Shown piece by piece: positions 54,059-61,613 of a stretch of DNA of 64,000 nucleotides. Both the position numbers and the translations under genes were made by a program. Under the pieces are notes generated by a model. It searched no databases, was not told where the DNA came from, and saw only the letters and a program-made list of their open reading frames with translations. Every line of letters starts with the position of its first letter. Positions within the stretch are counted from its first letter, which is position 1. The stretch is from assembly GCA_965657335.1 (NCBI GenBank), contig CBFHOH010000001.1, positions 124,001-188,000 of the forward strand, given 5' to 3'. Source of the stretch: UBA4582 sp965657335. Its GTDB lineage: Bacteria; Pseudomonadota; Gammaproteobacteria; Pseudomonadales; Azotimanducaceae.

Positions 54059-54727
54059 ATGACCAATTTCAAAGCACCTGTTAAGCCACTGATCTTCTTA
54101 TGGGCAGTTTGTCTCTGCATGCTGGCTAACGCAGAGAGCTCGGTTGAGACGGTTCAATACGAAGAAGGCACTCACTATGTTGAGTTACCTGTCCCCGTAA
54201 AGACGCGTTATCCTGGCAAAGTTGAAGTAACGGAGTATTTTTCGTACGGCTGTAACCACTGCTATGCATTCGATCCGTTACTCAAAGCTTGGGAATCCCA
54301 ATTATCAGATGATGTAGAGTTTAATCGAACGCCAGCGATCTGGAATAAAGCCTATCAGTTGTTGGCGCAGACCTACTACACTGCTCAAGCGTTAAAAGTA
54401 GGTGAGAAGATTCACGCACCTCTATTTGATGCAATTCACCGCGAGCGTCGACGGCTCAACGATCCTAAATTAATTGCAGAGTTTTTCGGCGAGTATGGGG
54501 TTGATCCAGAGGACTTTGCGAGAACTTTTAGCTCATTTGGTGTGCGCGCTAGCACCCAACAAGCTGAAGCACGGGGAAGAGCTTATCGTTCTAGCGGTGT
54601 GCCGGCGCTAATAGTGAACGGCAAGTATCGCATCGAGGGCGGTATGGCAGGCGGCAATACTGAGATGATACGTATTGCAAATTTTCTGATAGAAAAAGAA
54701 CGCAAGCAAATCTCTGCAGAGTCCTAA
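54059..54727 (+). CDS. dsbA: Thiol:disulfide interchange protein DsbA with CNHC active site
   Basis: Periplasmic oxidase that introduces disulfides. 222 residues. The signal peptide is followed by the mature chain near SSVETVQYEEG. The active site reads YGCNHCYAF, i.e. Cys-Asn-His-Cys instead of the usual Cys-Pro-His-Cys. The cis-proline loop SSGVPALIVNGKYRIEG is intact. It follows cytochrome c4 as in Pseudomonas. The dipeptide change would be expected to shift the redox potential. Confidence 0.93.
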   Translation: MTNFKAPVKPLIFLWAVCLCMLANAESSVETVQYEEGTHYVELPVPVKTRYPGKVEVTEYFSYGCNHCYAFDPLLKAWESQLSDDVEFNRTPAIWNKAYQLLAQTYYTAQALKVGEKIHAPLFDAIHRERRRLNDPKLIAEFFGEYGVDPEDFARTFSSFGVRASTQQAEARGRAYRSSGVPALIVNGKYRIEGGMAGGNTEMIRIANFLIEKERKQISAES

Positions 54728-54752
54728 TTCGCAGCGAAAGTAGGGACAAGAA

Positions 54753-56315
54753 GTGGTCACGCTGAATCAGATTTGGACCGAAGATGAGAAAGTACTTGGG
54801 TGCCCTAGATCTGAAATCCTCTCCAAACTACCGCGACGGCTCAGCCATTCTATTCTGAGATGGGCTGAGATTAGCCCCAATGCGCTCGCGGTTGTCGGAA
54901 ACGACACGACGATGACCTATAAAGCACTTCAGCGAGCGGTGTCAGAATCCATCGAGTTTCTGGAAAACAAGGGCGTTAGATCTGGCGATAGAGTGATGCT
55001 GGTTGCGGAAAACGGCACGGCGCTAATGTGTTTGTTTCTTGCGTTGAGCGAAATGAATGCGATTGCCGCTGTCATCAATGCGCGATTAAGTGAACGAGAG
55101 CTTGGTTTGATCCAGGAAGACTGTGATCCGAGACTCCTAGTATTCACGACTGATGATTCATCGGACGCGCAAGCGCACGGAAAACGCCATAGTGCATCGA
55201 TAGATCGATTGTCATTCGCGCAAGTCGCAACTTCAGAGAAATTTGAGACTTTGCCTGAGACGGTACACGCCGACCCTGCGGAACAGGTGTTAGCAATGAT
55301 CTACACGACTGGGACAACCGGTCGTCCCAAAGGGGTTATGCTGACCCACCAGAATCTCTCCTTTGTCGCTTTCATATCAGGAAAACTGCGGGGTATTTCG
55401 CCAGGTGACGCCGTTTATGGTGTGTTGCCTATGTCTCATGCTTTTGGGCTTTCTGCTGTAAGCGCTGCGGTACTGCTAGGTGGTGGCTGTATTCATCTCG
55501 TATCTAGATTCGATGCAGGAAAGGCTATTAGAGCAATAGTTGAGCATAACCTTGTCGGTTTCTTAGGTGTACCGACGATGTTTGCACTGATGCTGGAAAG
55601 GCTTAAAGATTTGCCTGATTGGCAGGCGGGCAAATTAAGATTCATGTTCTCTGGCGGCTCGCCTCTGGATCCTGATCTGAAATCTCGGGTAGAGCAAAAA
55701 TTTGGTCTCCCGATTCATAATGGTTATGGACTGACGGAGACCGGTCCGACAATCAGTCAAACCAGACTCTACCTGCCGCTTGATAACTGCTCTGTGGGTT
55801 ATCCATTGCCAGGAGTGGAAACCAAAGTGTTGAGTGAAATGGGTGAGATGCTGCCGAAAAACCAAGTGGGCGAGCTTTGGGTCAAGGGGCCAAACATCAT
55901 GAAAGGGTATTTCAGGAAACCGGAACAGACTGCTGAGGTGCTGATTGATGATTGGTTCAATACAGGTGATCTGGTGTCGATAGATGAGACAGGTGCCATC
56001 CATATCGCCGGTCGTGCCAAGGAGCTTATTATTCGATCGGGTTTTAACGTTTACCCTCCTGAAGTTGAAGCTGTGCTTTCAAGTCACCCGGATGTCAGCC
56101 TCTGCGCGGTGCTAGGCGAAGATGTTGAGGGAGACGAGGTCATTGTTGCTTACATTCAACCTGTGGAAGGAAGGAGCATTAAACCGGCAGAGCTTATTGA
56201 TTATGCCCGGAGTTCGCTCTCAGGATACAAGGTTCCCGGAAGGATTGAGATTCTTGATCAGTTGCCCACCGCACCATCGGGAAAAATACTAAAACATCAA
56301 CTCAAATCAATCTAA
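54753..56315 (+). CDS. Acyl-CoA synthetase / AMP-dependent ligase
   Basis: Activates a carboxylic acid to its CoA thioester via an acyl-adenylate. 520 residues from GTG 54753. The P-loop is IYTTGTTGRPKGVMLTH; the adenylation core is GYGLTETGPTIS and WFNTGDLVSID; the C-terminal hinge is GRAKELIIRSGFNVYPPEVE, with the catalytic Lys in PTAPSGKILKHQL. Fatty-acid chain length cannot be read from sequence. Its stop overlaps the convergent ihfB stop. Confidence 0.9.
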   Translation: MVTLNQIWTEDEKVLGCPRSEILSKLPRRLSHSILRWAEISPNALAVVGNDTTMTYKALQRAVSESIEFLENKGVRSGDRVMLVAENGTALMCLFLALSEMNAIAAVINARLSERELGLIQEDCDPRLLVFTTDDSSDAQAHGKRHSASIDRLSFAQVATSEKFETLPETVHADPAEQVLAMIYTTGTTGRPKGVMLTHQNLSFVAFISGKLRGISPGDAVYGVLPMSHAFGLSAVSAAVLLGGGCIHLVSRFDAGKAIRAIVEHNLVGFLGVPTMFALMLERLKDLPDWQAGKLRFMFSGGSPLDPDLKSRVEQKFGLPIHNGYGLTETGPTISQTRLYLPLDNCSVGYPLPGVETKVLSEMGEMLPKNQVGELWVKGPNIMKGYFRKPEQTAEVLIDDWFNTGDLVSIDETGAIHIAGRAKELIIRSGFNVYPPEVEAVLSSHPDVSLCAVLGEDVEGDEVIVAYIQPVEGRSIKPAELIDYARSSLSGYKVPGRIEILDQLPTAPSGKILKHQLKSI

Positions 56316-56653
56316 GAAATGGGCGATGGCGAAATTTGTTCGGCATTTTCCTCGGTGTGAAGATCTTCTCTTGATTCGTCTACTCGGCGTTTAAGATCTT
56401 TTCCGGGCTTGAAGTGTGGAACGAATTTTCCTGGCTTGAATATGCCAATTTCTCCGGTCTTTGGATTACGGACGGTGCGTGGTTTGCGGTAGTGATTGGA
56501 GAAGGTACCAAATCCACGTATCTCAATTCTTTCGCCAGTTGCCAGTGAGTCAGACATGATTTCAATGATGCTATGAACCGCAAGGTCGACATCTCTGCTG
56601 GTGAGCTGATCAAGCCGCTCAGTCATCTTTTTAATAAGTTCGGATTTATTCAT
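56312..56653 (-). CDS. ihfB: Integration host factor subunit beta (C-terminally extended)
   Basis: DNA-bending nucleoid protein. 113 residues. MNKSELIKKMTERL, GERIEIRGFGTFSNHYRKPRT, RNPKTG and FVPHFKPGKDLKRRV match IhfB rather than HU. After the normal end the protein carries an extra acidic tail of about 20 residues (ESREDLHTEENAEQISPS), longer than in E. coli. Not linked to rpsA, its usual neighbour. Confidence 0.92.
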   Translation of the reverse strand: MNKSELIKKMTERLDQLTSRDVDLAVHSIIEIMSDSLATGERIEIRGFGTFSNHYRKPRTVRNPKTGEIGIFKPGKFVPHFKPGKDLKRRVDESREDLHTEENAEQISPSPIS

Positions 56654-56856
56654 AGGTAGCGTCAGCGTCCAACCGAAAATTATTGAGCTGTGGGTTCATA
56701 GGCAATGATACAAAATTATCGACTATAATCAACAGTTTATAGGCAAATACTAAAGTATTTAATTAATAAATTCGCGATTTGCTGTGCGATTAGGCCCTAA
56801 TTGTTGAGATCAGACGTCAATATCCCCACACGGTATCGTTGAATCCACGTGCTTAT

Positions 56857-56887
56857 TTGACTAAAATTCGCCATGGCGAAATATAGA
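56857..56887 (+). promoter_or_regulatory. Promoter with operator-like palindrome upstream of the IMPDH gene
   Basis: TTGACT (56857-56862) and TATAGA (56882-56887) are separated by 19 bp, and the spacer is almost filled by a perfect 14-bp palindrome, TTCGCCATGGCGAA (56867-56880). A repressor bound there would occlude polymerase. The leader to the gene would be about 170 nt. The rest of the stretch 56654-57065 holds no gene I can support; a second TATAAT at about 56724 has no clear -35 box. Confidence 0.5.
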
Positions 56888-57065
56888 TGTCCAGATTTTT
56901 TTTGTTTTAAGAGATTTTCCTCCTCCCCTCGCTCGCCGCTAGTTTATGCACGAGCCGGAACTCAAATAACCTCGTTTTTATCGATTACGGATCGTATGTC
57001 GGAGTATTCCGCACGATGGTTTATTTGTTATCAACTGAACCGCACCCGACTGACAGGAGCCTGAT

Positions 57066-58616
57066 ATGGCGACCATATTGAATGACATTTCTCGTACTTT
57101 TTCTGAATATCTGTTGATTCCACGACTTACCAAAAAAGGTCAGGTGGCGGACAAAATTGGTCTTGGGTCCCCATTATCGGCGGTCGAAAAGGGTCAAGCG
57201 CCCCGCTTTTCAATTAATGTGCCGGTCGTTTCAGCTTGTATGCAAGCAGTGTCAGGTACGAAGTTGTGTGTCGCGTTAGCACGTCAGGGCGGACTCGGAT
57301 TTGTTTTTTGCTCTCAGCCTATCGAGGCGCAGGCTGAGATTGTCCATCAGGTAAAAACGCATAAAGCGGGTTTTGTTCAGAGTGATTCAAATGTGACAGC
57401 GCAGGCGACATTGTCTGAAGTCGTTGAATTAATGAAGCAAACCGGTCATTCAACAATACCGGTGACTGCTGATGGGTCAGCCACTGGAAGCTTTGAAGGC
57501 ATTATCACCGATAAGGACTTTTGGGAGTTTGAGGATGATTTGAATGGTCTGGTGAAAGATCATATGACGCCCTTGTCTAGCGTGATACACGGCCTTGATG
57601 GCATTAGTTTGAAAGAAGCCAATTCGCTCCTGCACAAACATAAAAAAGATTGCCTACCTATTCTTGACCCCCAGGGAAATTTGACGGCGCTGGTTTTCAA
57701 GAAAGACTATGAAGATCATAGGCTCCATCCACTCGAACTGCTTGATGATACAAAGAGACTGTGTGTTGGTGCCGCGATCAATACCCACGATTACGAAGAA
57801 CGTGTGCCGGCGTTGCTCGCGGCGGGTGCTGACGCTTTTTGTTTTGACTCCTCCGATGGGTTTAGCGAGTTTCAGCGAGATGGCATTAATTGGATTAGAG
57901 AGAAGTTTGGCAATGAAATTGTCATCGGCGGAGGAAATGTAGTTTCCGCTGAAGGCTTTGACTACCTGGTTGCCGATGACGCACTAGGAAATAGGGGCGT
58001 AGATTTTATCAAGGTCGGTATCGGTGGCGGCTCGATTTGTATCACAAGGGAGCAAAAGGGTGTCGGTAGAGGTCAGGCGTCGGCGTTGCAAGAGGTGTCT
58101 GCTAGGAGGGATGCTTTCTTTGAAGAAACCGGTAGATATATACCTATTTGTTCTGATGGTGGTTTGGCGAGTGACACTCAGATTGTACTGGCGTTGGCGA
58201 TGGGTGCTGACTTTGTGATGATGGGTCGCTATTTTGCGATGACGGAGGAAAGTCCAAGCCCAAAGACGACAATTAACGGACAGATGTATAAGCCCTACTG
58301 GGGTGAAGGGACTCGGCGTGCGCAGAACTGGCAACGTTACAGCGAGGGCATGGATACGCGAAAAATGGTCTTCGAAGAGGGTGTAGACGCCTATGTTCCC
58401 TTGGTGGGACCACTGGGTGAAGCGCTGGAGGCCACGCTATATAAATTAAAAAGCACGATGATCAATATCGGCGCTGAAAGCTTGTCTGAATTTAGAGACA
58501 GGGCGATTTTGACATTGGTTTCAGAACAATCAGTTGTGGAAGGCGGCACCTCAAACGTTTTCCAGTTTAGCCCAAACCGGGAGCTGAATGACGGCGGTTG
58601 GGGTAATCCAGGCTAG
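57066..58616 (+). CDS. IMP dehydrogenase of the Tritrichomonas foetus-like type
   Basis: Oxidises IMP to XMP in GTP synthesis. 516 residues. The (beta/alpha)8 barrel holds two inserted CBS motifs (about 110-230), the substrate loop IGGGSICITREQKGVGRGQ with the catalytic Cys, CSDGG, and an Arg-Tyr pair in NWQRYSEG on the mobile flap. These segments, and the ending VSEQSVVEGG, resemble my memory of the T. foetus enzyme far more than E. coli GuaB (GPGSICTTRIVTGVG). No guaA is adjacent. It has an AGGAG ribosome-binding site. Confidence 0.88.
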   Translation: MATILNDISRTFSEYLLIPRLTKKGQVADKIGLGSPLSAVEKGQAPRFSINVPVVSACMQAVSGTKLCVALARQGGLGFVFCSQPIEAQAEIVHQVKTHKAGFVQSDSNVTAQATLSEVVELMKQTGHSTIPVTADGSATGSFEGIITDKDFWEFEDDLNGLVKDHMTPLSSVIHGLDGISLKEANSLLHKHKKDCLPILDPQGNLTALVFKKDYEDHRLHPLELLDDTKRLCVGAAINTHDYEERVPALLAAGADAFCFDSSDGFSEFQRDGINWIREKFGNEIVIGGGNVVSAEGFDYLVADDALGNRGVDFIKVGIGGGSICITREQKGVGRGQASALQEVSARRDAFFEETGRYIPICSDGGLASDTQIVLALAMGADFVMMGRYFAMTEESPSPKTTINGQMYKPYWGEGTRRAQNWQRYSEGMDTRKMVFEEGVDAYVPLVGPLGEALEATLYKLKSTMINIGAESLSEFRDRAILTLVSEQSVVEGGTSNVFQFSPNRELNDGGWGNPG

Positions 58617-58640
58617 TGTTTATGCGTATATACTGATGTA

Positions 58641-58690
58641 TAATCGCCGCGGTCAATCGCTGAAGTATGTCAACAAAATTGCGGCGATTA
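58641..58690. repeat. Interrupted inverted repeat at the cytochrome c5 promoter
   Basis: TAATCGCCGC (58641-58650) and GCGGCGATTA (58681-58690) form a perfect 10-bp inverted repeat, 40 bp start to start. The left arm overlaps the putative -10 box TATAAT (58639-58644), so transcripts would lack it. This argues for paired protein-binding half-sites rather than an RNA hairpin. Confidence 0.55.
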
Positions 58691-58719
58691 AAATTTGAGT
58701 TACTCAGGAAGAAATTGTT

Positions 58720-59151
58720 GTGAAAAGTATAAAGTTTATGTGGTGTGTTTGTCTCGCTTCGCTGTGTATCGTGCAAACGTCATTCGCTGGGACGACAGAA
58801 GATGAAATCGCAAGCCGCCTCGAGCGAGTGGGTTCTGTTTGTGTTGAAGGTGAAGATTGTGGCAGTGCGGTGATGACGTCAAGTGCTGTTGCTGTTGCCG
58901 GTGGAGCCGACAGCCCGGCAGAGACCTACTCAAAAGCCTGCGCCACGTGCCACGCAATCGGTTTAGCCGGCGCGCCAAAACTGGGTGATGCAGCCGCATG
59001 GGAGCCACGCATCGCTAAAGGTATGGAAACGCTCTACGACAGTGGTATCAACGGTCTTGCTCCAGGTATGCCAGCCAGAGGTATGTGTTTCACATGCTCT
59101 GACGACGAATTGAACGCCGTCGTTGATTACATGGTTGCTGAATCTAAGTAA
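58720..59151 (+). CDS. Cytochrome c5
   Basis: Small periplasmic or membrane-associated monohaem cytochrome. 143 residues from GTG 58720 with AGGAAG upstream. A signal peptide (to about residue 23, SFA|GTT) precedes a variable linker with a Cys pair (SVCVEGEDCGS). The haem domain has KACATCHAIG and the c5 hallmark MPARGMCFTCSDDELNAVVDYM, with the axial Met and two extra cysteines. It likely shuttles electrons to the cytochrome-c-tailed oxidase. Confidence 0.93.
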   Translation: MKSIKFMWCVCLASLCIVQTSFAGTTEDEIASRLERVGSVCVEGEDCGSAVMTSSAVAVAGGADSPAETYSKACATCHAIGLAGAPKLGDAAAWEPRIAKGMETLYDSGINGLAPGMPARGMCFTCSDDELNAVVDYMVAESK

Positions 59152-59177
59152 GCACGGAATCTCCCCGTTAAACCTAT

Positions 59178-60692
59178 CTAATGCTGAATTCTGTAGCCCA
59201 GCGCCTCCGTCAGGTGTGCGCTGGATACATCAGCCTGCTCGGCGAGGTCTGCAATTGTCCGGGCTACCTTAAGAACTCTGAAGTAGCCTCTCGCTGATAG
59301 CCCCATGCGGTCAATCGCCGCACTCAGGAGTGACCTGCTCGCTGAGCCTAAATTGCATTCGGCCTCTACTTCCTTACTGTCGAGCAGCGCATTTACTTTT
59401 CCAGCGCGCTCAATCATTCGGTTTTGGCTCACTGCGATACGCTTAATCGTCTCGATGTCTTTGCTTTTCGCTTGATCACTTGTCGTCACTAATTCGTTAA
59501 CCGGTATTGCCGTAACATTTACATGTAGATCAATGCGGTCGAGCAGTGGACCCGAGACTTTAGAACGGTACTTTTGTATCGTCATCGGTGCACAACGGCA
59601 CTCGTGAACGTCATCGCCAAAGTAACCGCAGGGACAGGGATTCATCGCTGCAACGAGCTGAAAAGCTGCCGGATACTCGACTTGATGGTGTGCCCTGCTG
59701 ATAATGATCTTGCCTGATTCGAGCGGCTCTCGTAACACCTCCAGTGCTTGTCTTGGAAACTCCGGTAGTTCGTCTAGAAAAAGAACCCCTCGGTGTGCCA
59801 ACGAGATCTCACCTGGTTTGGGCGGGTTACCGCCACCGACGAGAGCGACCGCCGACGCCGTATGATGTGGCGCCCGAAAGGGACGCATGCCCCAGTTTGC
59901 AGCGTCTACGGGCGCTTTGGCACTGACGTGGCTAGAAACCGATTGAACTGCCGCCACTTCCAATTGCTCTTTACGGGACAAAGGCGGTAGCAGGTCGATA
60001 AGGCGCGATGCAAGCATCGTCTTACCTGTTCCGGGTGGTCCTGACATTAAGAGGTTATGCCCTCCCGCCGCGGCAATAATTAGCGCACGTTTGGCTAAGT
60101 CCTGGCCGAAAACGTCTGATAATTTTCTGCTCGATGTCTGAATGTCAGATTTCTTTGATCTTTTGACCCCTGGCAGTGCAGCAGTGCCATGCAAATGGCT
60201 CACAACATCCAGCAAAGAGCGCGCCGCGAACGCGCTAACGTCGTCTACCAAAGCGGCTTCTGTTTCGTTAGCAACAGGCACGATGAGCTCGTTGTTATTT
60301 TCTCTGCATCTGACCGCAGCCGGAAGTACGCCCTTCACAGCACGTAGTTCTCCATCTAGTGCAAGCTCACCCAGAAATACGAGATTGCGAATAGCCAAAA
60401 GGGGTACATCACCGTTAGCTGCGAGAATGCATACTGCGATGGCAAGATCGTAGCGTCCTCCTTGTTTTGGCAAGTCAGCAGGTGCAAGATTCACCGTTAC
60501 CCGCCGTTGGGGTGTCTTAAAACCCGCATTCACAATGGCGGCCTTAACCCGGTCTTTTGCCTCTTTAACAGCGGCCTCTGGCAAGCCAATAATTTGAATT
60601 TGTGGTAGACCCTGAGATATATCAACCTCGACTGTAATTATTGGAGCTTCTATGCCAACTTCCGCGCGTGAAAAAGTGAAGGCAAATGGCAT
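59178..60692 (-). CDS. comM: Competence-related helicase ComM (YifB family)
   Basis: AAA+ magnesium-chelatase-like ATPase that promotes branch migration during transformation. 504 residues from ATG 60690-60692, which has GAGGATC upstream; a longer frame to 60740 adds 16 unconserved residues. An N-terminal Lon-like domain (SRAEVGIEAPIITVEVD) precedes Walker A GPPGTGKTMLASRL, Walker B GVLFLDELPEF and the cysteine cluster NPCPCGYFGD-CRC. It pairs functionally with DprA. Confidence 0.96.
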   Translation of the reverse strand: MPFAFTFSRAEVGIEAPIITVEVDISQGLPQIQIIGLPEAAVKEAKDRVKAAIVNAGFKTPQRRVTVNLAPADLPKQGGRYDLAIAVCILAANGDVPLLAIRNLVFLGELALDGELRAVKGVLPAAVRCRENNNELIVPVANETEAALVDDVSAFAARSLLDVVSHLHGTAALPGVKRSKKSDIQTSSRKLSDVFGQDLAKRALIIAAAGGHNLLMSGPPGTGKTMLASRLIDLLPPLSRKEQLEVAAVQSVSSHVSAKAPVDAANWGMRPFRAPHHTASAVALVGGGNPPKPGEISLAHRGVLFLDELPEFPRQALEVLREPLESGKIIISRAHHQVEYPAAFQLVAAMNPCPCGYFGDDVHECRCAPMTIQKYRSKVSGPLLDRIDLHVNVTAIPVNELVTTSDQAKSKDIETIKRIAVSQNRMIERAGKVNALLDSKEVEAECNLGSASRSLLSAAIDRMGLSARGYFRVLKVARTIADLAEQADVSSAHLTEALGYRIQH

Positions 60693-60930
60693 GCTATTGA
60701 TCCTCGTGAGCGTTCTGTCGGCAAGATCTGCGCTTAACAAGCAGATTGGCTTATTGTAGTGGGGAGCATGGTGGGGTTATGTGGGCAATCGCCCGTTAGT
60801 TTGTGGGAAATCAGGGGTAGCTATGCCCTCAATCGCTTGTCATGACCGCGAAGCCTGTAAATTTTTGACGGTTAATTGCCTTGGCGCATGGTAATGGGAA
60901 GGCAGATTAGATACATTTCAAACCTGATTA

Positions 60931-60971
60931 AGAAGCCATCGTAATTGAAGCCCTCACGCTTGGTGGCTTCT
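60931..60971 (+). promoter_or_regulatory. Alternative hairpins in the glnK leader
   Basis: TGGCTTCT (60964-60971) can pair with AGAAGCCA (60931-60938), while its GGCTTC core can instead pair with GAAGCC at 60947-60952. The two pairings are mutually exclusive and end about 13 nt before the AAGGGAG ribosome-binding site. The structure is seen; a regulatory role is guessed. Confidence 0.3.
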
Positions 60972-60996
60972 CTGGTTTCCACTTAAGGGAGTAAAC

Positions 60997-61335
60997 ATGA
61001 AGTTAGTCACAGCAATCATCAAGCCATTTAAACTCGACGATGTGAGAGAGGCTTTGGCTGAAATATCCGTACAAGGTATGACGGTGACGGAAGTGAAGGG
61101 CTTTGGACGTCAAAAAGGGCATACAGAACTCTATCGAGGTGCAGAGTATGTCGTAGATTTTCTCCCGAAAGTAAAAATTGAAGTGGCCATTGCTGATGAC
61201 ACCCTTGAGGGCGTCATTGAAGCGATTACGTCAGCCGCCAATACAGGCAAAGTTGGAGACGGGAAAATCTTTGTGTCCCATCTGGAGGATATTATCCGAA
61301 TCCGGACAGGCGAAACTGGAGGCGACGCCGTTTAG
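60997..61335 (+). CDS. glnK: Nitrogen regulatory protein P-II
   Basis: Trimeric signal protein sensing 2-oxoglutarate and ATP/ADP. 112 residues. The T-loop is KGHTELYRGAEYVVDFLPK, with the uridylylated Tyr at residue 51. The C-loop region is GKVGDGKIFV and the end IRIRTGETGGDAV. Position after comM matches glnK of Pseudomonas, but no amtB follows, so GlnK versus GlnB cannot be settled by sequence. Confidence 0.94.
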   Translation: MKLVTAIIKPFKLDDVREALAEISVQGMTVTEVKGFGRQKGHTELYRGAEYVVDFLPKVKIEVAIADDTLEGVIEAITSAANTGKVGDGKIFVSHLEDIIRIRTGETGGDAV

Positions 61336-61613
61336 TAACATTGGAGCGGACCCTGCCCTTTTCGAGCGCTGAGCATCAACGAACTTGGCAAGTGCTGAAG
61401 GCGGCGTGTGCAAGCACCGAGTAAATCGTCTCAGACCCCATGAGAAGCTTGGCTGCAGCTTCATCAACTTTGTCCGCTCATAATTCTCTCGATCTGATGG
61501 ATTCTCTACAGGCATTTCTCTTCAGGGTAGTGACTAACATATAATTCCATTTTCCGCTGTGCGAATCAGCATAGCCAACAAATCTCGTCATCCAGAAGGA
61601 ACGCTGAAATCTA

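Noticed and set aside
56873..57064. 63-codon frame in the IMPDH leader
   Set aside because: Its ATG is the centre of the palindrome between the promoter boxes, upstream of the expected transcript start.
58579..58790. Overlap of minus-strand frames at the IMPDH/cytochrome c5 junction
   Set aside because: Antisense to well-supported genes and without motifs.
60890..60903. GG-N10-GC arrangement suggesting a sigma-54 promoter for glnK
   Set aside because: Only the four invariant bases match; the surrounding TGGCAC and TTGC elements are absent.
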